DNA of 64,000 nucleotides from Brienomyrus brachyistius (lineage: Eukaryota; Chordata; Actinopteri; Osteoglossiformes; Mormyridae), in contig NC_064540.1 in assembly GCF_023856365.1 (NCBI RefSeq), forward strand, positions 13,293,191-13,357,190. The letters are read 5' to 3'. The notes below the pieces were generated by a model, which made no database searches, was not told the origin of the DNA, and saw only the letters and a list, made by a program, of their open reading frames with translations. How positions within the stretch are numbered: position 1 is the first letter of the stretch; the number at the start of each line of letters is the position of its first letter. A program made the translations under genes and the position numbers. Below are positions 12,701 through 21,700 of the stretch, piece after piece.

Positions 12701-15700
12701 TGATTGTTTTGTGATTTTTCAGCTTTATTCTGTATGTTGTTGTACGTCTATGTAGATCATGTAGATCTGTCTTTGTACAGATGCATGTGCTTTAATCCTG
12801 AGCTCACGATCTAAATATTAAAATGTGCCACAGACAAATTAATGTCACCCTGTGTGTGCTGCAGGGTGTACTGTGACACGAGCAAACGCCGTGAGCATCA
12901 ACATCTGTCACAGATCCAAGCACTTCGACTCTACATGACTGGACAACAGCCTCACCTGAAGTGTGAGTCCAGTAAATTTGCCCTGTTGCTGGTGTACATC
13001 ACTATTTCAGTGTGTCGGTTATCTTTCTTCTTAGTCTCCAAGACTGTCTCACTATGGTCGTCCTTATGCCTCAGTGTCTCTTTACGGTTCAGTTGAATGT
13101 GCCAAGCTTGTAGAGAATTCATTAGCTGCTGTGTTATAGGTGACAGGCAACTGATCCAAGAGGTTCTGTTTGATGCTGTAGTGACTGCCCCTTTGGAGAG
13201 TTACTGGACACGCCTGGCATTGAACAAGTCTGAGTAAGTGGAATCAGTCCATTTCATCCTTTTGCTTACAGTGCAACTTGTTGAATTATTCAGTCATTGC
13301 AGCTATGTTCAGGGGCTGTACTCTTCACTGGACGCTTGGCATTGGCGTGGCGATTGTAGGCTGCATCCTTCTCATAATTCCCGCACCTTGGGATTGGTTG
13401 GGCCTTGAAGAATCCATGGTGTAGAAATGGAGGGTGCATTTCTGCGCCGCATTTGAAGGAGCCTTCGAAATGAGACGGCCTTGTCGCGCCTCTGTGACAC
13501 ATTCGGTCTTCAAATCCAGCCTTATAAGACTGCAGCCCCTGAAATGGGACACAGCTTATGTACATGACTAGGCCTATGGGGGACGAAACGTGGCTGGAAA
13601 ACAAATAAATAATTCAGTTGATTAATAAATCATTGGTATAAATAAAGAAATACATTGTTGGTAAAAATAAATCTTTCTCCTAAATAAATGAATAAATAAA
13701 TCTTTAGAATAAAAAAAACAATATCTGTTTGTTTATTCACGCCAAAGATTATGTATTTCCAGATTTATTTATTGATTTATTTCCTGATCTATTGAACTTT
13801 AGGTTTAAACAGGCAGTTCGTCATAAAACTGAAAAATCTAAGTTTTACAAGGGCTTTAGTGATGTCTATCCATCGAGGTTGTTCTACTGGAGTTGCCTAG
13901 TTTTTTAACTAGTTTTGAAGTATTGAAGATAATCCACCGACATTGTAGTGAGTAGTTTAATGTAGGAACTATTTTGTCTTTGGTGGAGTATACTCATCAT
14001 CCAATAAAACCCCTTCTAAAACATGTCTTTTTCAGTTTTTGGATGAAATGCTCCTTTAATGTGGGGGGCCTGTTTATAAAGCACTATTGGCCTGGCAGGC
14101 AAACCAGAGTGAAGCAGCAGTAATAGATGGACTAGTTGTCTTTACATCTTGCTGGTCAGACAATGGCTTCCACAAGGAAACTGCCATCTCTAGTGCTAAG
14201 GGAAGTGGTTGGGCAGAATTTATTCTACAGATCTTGTTATTTATTCATGACATCCTCATTATTGCCTGTGACCCCTCTCATGTGTAGGCTGGTAGTGAGA
14301 TCTGAGGCATCTCGATCCTGGTCCAGTTGTTCCAGTTGTCCACAGGAGATTCCCATTCACTTGCTATCAGCCTTCGTCGTGACACCAAGTATTCCTTGGT
14401 CGGGCCTCTTTACCTTTTACACTGTGGGGTCCAGGTGAGGCCTTGTCTTGCTGTGCTGGATGCAAGTTTGCTAAGGGTATGACCAGTCCACCTAGAGCGC
14501 CTGCCTTTGGAGGATCTCTGCCTGTACCGGCTGCTGTCTCATTTGCTGCCACGGCTTTTTCGTTGTTGATGGTGTCAGGCCAGTCTATGCAAAGGATCTT
14601 TCTCAGGCACGTGTTGACGGAGCTTTGGATTCTTTTCATGTTTTCAGTGGTGGTTCTCCATGTGTCAGCTCTGTAGAGTAGCGCAGGCTTTATCATGGCG
14701 TTGAAGACCCTGATCTTGATTTTGGTAGTCAGCCTTGTGGCATCCCAGATGTTCCCCAGCTGCTGAAAGCTGACCTTGCTTTGCCTATTCATGCTTTTAT
14801 GTCAGCATTTGTTCCACCCTGCTTGTCAAGGATGCTACCAAGGTAGATATAACTCTCCACCTCCTCTAGCACCTCATCTTCCAGTGAGATGTGTGTTGCA
14901 TTGGTTGTTTTGGTCTTTAAGACCTTGATCTTCCATCTACAGTATGGATGTTAAGGCACGGGCAAGCTGAATCACCTGCAACAGTGTAGGCCATTTCCTG
15001 CATTTGCTCCTGGGTCTCTAAGAGCAGGGCAAGGTTGTCTGCAAAGTCGAGGTCGTTGGCAAAGTAGCACAGGATTTATTTATTTACTTCCACCATCAAT
15101 TATTTATTTCACTACTTACTGTATTTTTTATTTTTTTTGGTGATTTATTTATTTACTTTTAAGTCACATTTCATCCTTAATATATGATTATTGACTATGG
15201 GACTGCTCTTGATTTGGATATTAGCAAGTCTCACAAAGTAGATGGGATCCTGACTTCCTCAAAATGTTGTATCATCTTAACTGTCAACACAGATTTGACT
15301 GTAATGCTATATGAAGCTCATTTGATCAAATGCTCTTCACACAGCATTACAGACAAAAGTGGTCAATTATAAAATTGTAAAAATAACTTCATAACATTGT
15401 TCTTCACATCAAAAGCAATACTTGCCTATTTGGTTGTTTTACTTTGTCTTTTTTTTGCATAGAAACTCAGACAAAGGAGTAGAAATTGCCTTTGTAGGAA
15501 CACGGACTGGACTATTGAGAACCAACCTCTTTGTGGTTCCAGAGCAACTGACCAATCAGTGAGTGTGACCCTATGACAAAGTCTTGTGTAATTAATACTA
15601 TTTTAGGGTTCTCCTGGATTTTAGGTGAGAACAATGCAACTTCCAAAAAGCTTGTAGTTATGACTATTTTTGAGAGATTCTTTGTACTTGTTAACCGTTT

Positions 15701-18700
15701 CCCCTTCACCACTCTTTTGTATATAAAGGGAAATTCTAACTCCTGAAGTGGACCAGGAGGGCGTCTTCAATGCTGACCACTTCCCCCTGTGGTACCAGAG
15801 AGCTGCTGAACATGTTCCTGGCACCTTTGTATACTCCGTTCCCTTCAGAAGAGGTACATTCCAACTCAACTGCCAGAATTATACCTGTGTTCAACTCTGT
15901 GTGCTGTATTTAAGATTTGCAGTAATATATGGTGCTGTGAGCTGATTTAACTACCAGTTTATAAGCAAATACTCAACATGTCAGATAGAAATTAGCTGTT
16001 TATTTTGTATTTCCATCCAGCTGACAGATAGAGTACTAATGCATGATTTTTAGAAGAACAATTAATAACCCAGGCCAACCTTGAGTAGTTAAAATAGTAG
16101 TATTAAAATAGCTTGGCCCTATGAAAGAATTGGTGGATAACATTACAATTAAATTAAAAAATTTAAAAAAATGTACATGGCAAAATGTTTTCTCCAATCA
16201 AGCAGATGTTGTCTTTCCCAGGAATGAGCAATAACAGTGTTGTACTAGCCAGCACTGCCGTCCAACTGCTTGATGACAGATGGTCCCCCATTGTTGCTGG
16301 TAAGATATGGAGTCAGCATGACTGTGAATTACTCTCTACACCTTCAGCTTAACCAATTTGGAAATGAAGGGTGGAGACAAGCAGTCTTCGTTGAGCTGCC
16401 AAGAGACATGTCATAATATATCATAATATGTTTGTAAGACTATGCGCTCTCCTCATTGATACAGCAGTGGGAATTCAGATGAAGCTGGAGTTCTTCCAAA
16501 GAAAGTTCTGGACAGCCAGTCGGCAGGTAAAAAGAACAGGTTACCAGAGAATAAATCCAAGAGACATATAAAGGGTGTGATAGGTAAACAGGGTACCCTT
16601 GTGAGAGTTACTTAGCAAGTAGAAAACGCTACTACATATTGTAGCTGGATGGTTTCTTATTCTTGCTTCTAGAACATGAGGGCTGGAGATGGGTCTAATA
16701 AGGTCCTAATTGGTTTGTTTCAGTGCACTGCTCTGGATGGAAAGTGCCCCATTAATTGTGACAATGAGGTAATGTACTTTTGGACTAACTGGAGTTGGAA
16801 AATCTTTGTCTGCTTGACCAAATGGGTTTTGGACAGTGGGAATCAATAGGACTACTGCTGTATCTCCTGCTTCCCTCTCCTGCAGAGCATCAGCTGTTAT
16901 CTAATCGACAATAACGCCTTTATCCTGGTATCTGAAGACTACTCCCAGGTAGGACCCTGGACTGTTCCCGGGATTATCAGCTTTGGATTCACAGTGTATG
17001 TTTGTCTCTAAACTAATCTGGTGGAGAGAATTTCAGACTTCTCTGCATTAAAATTAGAAAACATTCTAATTCTCCCCTATGCCTTGAATGAAATTCCACC
17101 TGAAAACAAAAGGTGATTTTTAACAGTTGAAAGACAGACATCTACTACCCCGTCTTGATCTCACAAGTCTGTCGTGGTTATATCTAGTTTCTTTTCTACC
17201 TTGACTATGCATGGCTTTACCCTCTATCTGGACATGCTCTTCTATAACTCTTGCTTTGTTTCCTTTCCCTAATTCCATCTTCAGACAGGAATGTTCTTTG
17301 GTGAGGTGGAAGCAGCTGTGATGAACCAGCTGCTCCTCATGGGCTCCTTTAAAAGGTGAAGAGAAACTCTACCTGTTAACCTGTATCTTCCTGTTAACAT
17401 CTTTGCTTTATAGTGTAAGGCAGGATGTCTGAGTGTAAACCTGGCTTCAGCACTGGCTCCCGGATTCAGTTCCCTAACCCCACTGACTGCTACATTGACT
17501 TCCATTTTTGTATTATGCCACAGCTTGGTGTCCTAAGGCTGCAGGTACCATAGTGGCTTATAACTCAAGGGGCCTTTCAACAAAATTAACCTGAATTGTT
17601 GTGTTTGGTGGTTTCCCCAAATGTCTTTTCGCCCCCATTTTTAAAAAAGCACTTGTTTTTTGGCCAGTCTCTAACTCTTGCTTTCTTCCATCTCTCCAAC
17701 TCCATCTTCAGATATGGATGTTCAGGATGTACTAAAATACAATAAAATTCTTACTTCTGTGTCTTCTCACAGCCTGACGCTTAAGTGATAATAAGTACCA
17801 AGCAGCAGTAGTGAAGATGTGCATAAATAGATAATAAATAAATATATAAACAAACAAATAAAATAAATAAATAGCAGCAGTATGATGTGTAGCAGCCTTA
17901 GGGTACAGTAACATGATGATATAAATAATGGTGTCAGCAGTATGTACAGGCGGCAGCAGTGTGGATGTTGTGATAACACAACCCCGTTTCCAAAACAGTT
18001 CGGACACTCTGCAAAATGTCAATAAAAGCAGAATGCAACGACTTGGAAATTATATTATAAAAACCCATATTTTTTGAAAATAGAACAAAAACACCATATC
18101 AAATGTCGAAAAACAGAAATTGTATTGTTTTATGGCAAATATAAGCTCTATTTAAATCTGATGCCAGCAATAGGTTTTAAAAAGTGATGACGGGGCAAGA
18201 AAAGACTGGAAAAGTTCTGTAATTCCCAAATTCTTTGCAATATTACATTGAAGACCATTATTCTTAAATTGTTCCACTGTTTGCCCACACAGTCTTTCAC
18301 AGAGTAGTGAACCTCTCCCCATCTTCACTGCATAGAGATGCTGCCTCTCTGGGAGCCTCTTTTTATACCCAATTATCTTACTGGCCTGTTGCCAATTAAC
18401 CTAATTAGTTGTGAGATATTCAGCCAGGTGTTTTGGTTTAGCATCGCACAAGTTTTCCAGTCTTTTGTTGCCCTGTCTCAACTTTCTTAAACATGTTGCT
18501 GGCATCAAATTCAGCCCGAGCACATGTTTATAATAAATGAATGACATTTCTATGTGTGCTGTATGTTGTCTTTGTTCTATTTTTAATGAAATATGGGTTT
18601 GTATGATTTTCAAATCATTGCCTTCTGTTTTTATTTAGATTTTGTACAGTGTCCCAACTTTTTTGTAAATGGGGTTGTACAATATACAATATGAGTAAAA

Positions 18701-21700
18701 TAAAAGTAATTGCAACAGTATAGACAGATACAGCAACAATACAGCATGAGACAATAGTGGCAGTGTGAGGGAATGTTAATATCATTGGCTGTTTACTGCA
18801 ATAGGGAAGAAACTGTCTCTAAATCTGGAAGTGCATGTATGGATGGACTTTAGGGAAAAGCGGCAATGCAGGGTAACTGGAGTCTCTCCAGATGCTGCTC
18901 ACTTTCCTGAGGCAGTTATGAAGATGTCCTGGACTGCCGGAAGCTGTATGCCTGTGATCATCTGTGCTGTCTAAACCACCCTCTGCAGTATATTTCGGTC
19001 CTGTGTTGAGCATCTGCCATACCAGGATATGATACTGTACATCCTTTGAGGATGGACTCCACAGTGCCCATGTATAAGCAGGTCAGAGCTGTGCGTGACA
19101 CCCTGGCCTTCCTCAGTTTCCTGAGGAAACAGAGGTCGTGGCGAGCCTGCTTAGCCACAGCTGCAACATGGTGTGATCATTTAAAGTCATCAGCGAGGGT
19201 GACTCAAGGAAACTTGAAGCTGCTGATGCGTTCCACAGTGTCCTCTCCAATGTAGATACAACTTTGGAAAGTCACCGGCTTGCAGAAGTCCAAGATCAGC
19301 GCCTTGGTTTTGCTGACATTGAGGGCATGATTGTTGCCCTGACGCCATCCTTCCAGGTCTCTGACCTCCTCCCAGTAGGCCATCTCATCTTATGGAAGAT
19401 CTAACTGATGACGGTGACGTTGTCAGCAAATGCTTTGCAGTCATGGGTGACGATGGAGTAGAGCAGGGGGCTTAGCACATTGCCCTGCGGGGTGCCCGTG
19501 TTGATTGTCTTCTTGAAGCATGTGGGAACTGAAGATTCTCTCAGAGAGATATTGAATATGTCCGTATAGACAGCTGCCAAGTGGTCACAACAGGTCTTTA
19601 AAACGTGACCAGAGACTCTGCCTGGATCGGCTGCCTTACGGGAGTTGAGTTTTACAAAGTTCCTCCTGATGTCATCCATGGAGACAGTCTGGCAGGGGTC
19701 ATACAACGCAAACATCATGATTTTCGAGCTCGAAGTGAGCATAAAATTCATTCAGCTCGTTTGCGAGTGTGCAACTGTTGGTTGTGACTGTGTGTGATCA
19801 GGGTCTGTAATCCGTAAGAGGATCCCTGCCGTTTCCAGTGTGTATCCCCTGTACTGTAAAACTGGGAATCTGTTGTTTAGCAGACTTGATTACCTTCTGG
19901 AGATCATACTTGCACTTTTTATATACGTGCATGTTTCTGGAATGGAAATACCGTGGGCTCAGATGTGCCTGCGGACTTCTGCTGTAATCTAAAGTTTCTG
20001 TTTCGGAAATGAGCGGACTGTTTCATTCGACACACGTTGATAAAGTCTGTTACGACTGTCTCATACTGTACTTGACCAGATTGTCAGAGGACTCTGAACA
20101 TAACCCAGTTTGCTGATTCCTGCAGCTTCTTCACTACGGGGTTCAGCTCTGCACCACTTTCGTCACTGGATCCACATACTTTAGCAGCTGCATGTAAACA
20201 GGAAGTTGCAGCACAGAGTAATGATCTGATTGGCCAAGGTGCAGTGGTGGAAGTGGGCAGTATGCATCTTTGTTCAGTATGTAACAGTAATCCAGTGTGT
20301 TTGTGTGCCCGTAGTGGGAAAACAGACATGCTGGTTAGACTTGGAGTAAACAGTCCTTAAGCTGGCTTTGTTAGCCACGTCTTCGGCTTTGGCTTGGAAG
20401 CATCGGTGATGAACAAGCTGCTTCTAAAGGGCTCGTAGTACAAAATCGTCCACCTCAGTGTAGCGATGTGCCTAATGAGTATTGTTTATTTTTTACACCC
20501 TTTCCACAGGATTACTCTATACGACTATCAAGCCATATGTAAAATCTTTGTTGAAAGTAGCAACAGCCCACGGAGTTTATTAGATGTAAGTACCCTCCGG
20601 AAAAATACATCCCATAAAGCGCGTTGCTCCATTATAATTTGTCAGTATTTCGTTGTATTTTTCTTTGCTCCATCTATATTCATTTTCGTTGCATAAGACA
20701 ATAACAAAATATGGTGACAAATGTTCTCATCATCTATACCTAGCATTTAGCTAAGATAGGGATGGCTCTGGGTTAGCATATGTAGTAAAATCCATACAGC
20801 TCTTGTGTTTTCATATTAGCTGTGGTTTTAATGTTTGAGCTTGTTTTAGCTTAGATAAAGGCCTATAAGAATGGACACAGGGTTTTTAATGGTTCTGTAA
20901 CACTGACTTTTCCTCTTTTACAGCCTTATTTTGCTGTCTTTGCTACTATCAAGTGGCTTGTTACTGAATTGGTGATGTGAGGACAATTTCACATTTTTTT
21001 TTTGCATTAGAAAAATAGTGATACTTCCATTAGGAGACTTTCAGTATGCGACTGATAGAAAATTTCTGTATACAAATAATTAGCTCTGAATTCTGAATTT
21101 TCGTAGTATTGGCGAGTTGTAATAATCACTATATATGAAGACTGTACAGAATAATAACTAAAACATTTGACAATAATTTGGTAACTCTGCAAGTCAGCCA
21201 GAGGAGTTTGTGGCTTTGTTTCTAACTACCAGCCATATGATGCTCTTATCGCTGATGACGGGCTTTACTTCCCCCTCAGATTTGTTCTGGAGTTCAACGT
21301 GTACAGCTGGTGGCATTCTGAGCTTACAGCTAAAGGTCAGGTGCCGTAAAGGGGAAGCCTTTTAGCAAGTCTATGACTGCAGGGGTGCGGTTTGGATATC
21401 CAATCACGTGGGATTCTCATGAGGCATGGGTTGGATTTGCTGTATGCAAGACTTACACAAAGATTATGATTTTCACAAATCATTATTTTTTAATTTGTGA
21501 ACAAATTTTGTGTATTTGCTTCTGTCTGAGTGCTTTTGCTCGTGCATCCTTGCCTATTTGTGTGTTTTGTTGTACGTTTGCATTTTTGTGACATGTTATA
21601 AAGTAGATGCTATGCCTCCAGCACAAGACATGGTGAGAGGAAAGACCGTCCAGGTACCGTGTGAAACGGAGTACCCAGCCTTTGTTTCCGAACGGATCAT

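Noticed and set aside
13290..13604. 104-codon minus-strand frame
   Set aside because: It lies within the GC-rich MITE at 13308-13543 and resembles no protein family.
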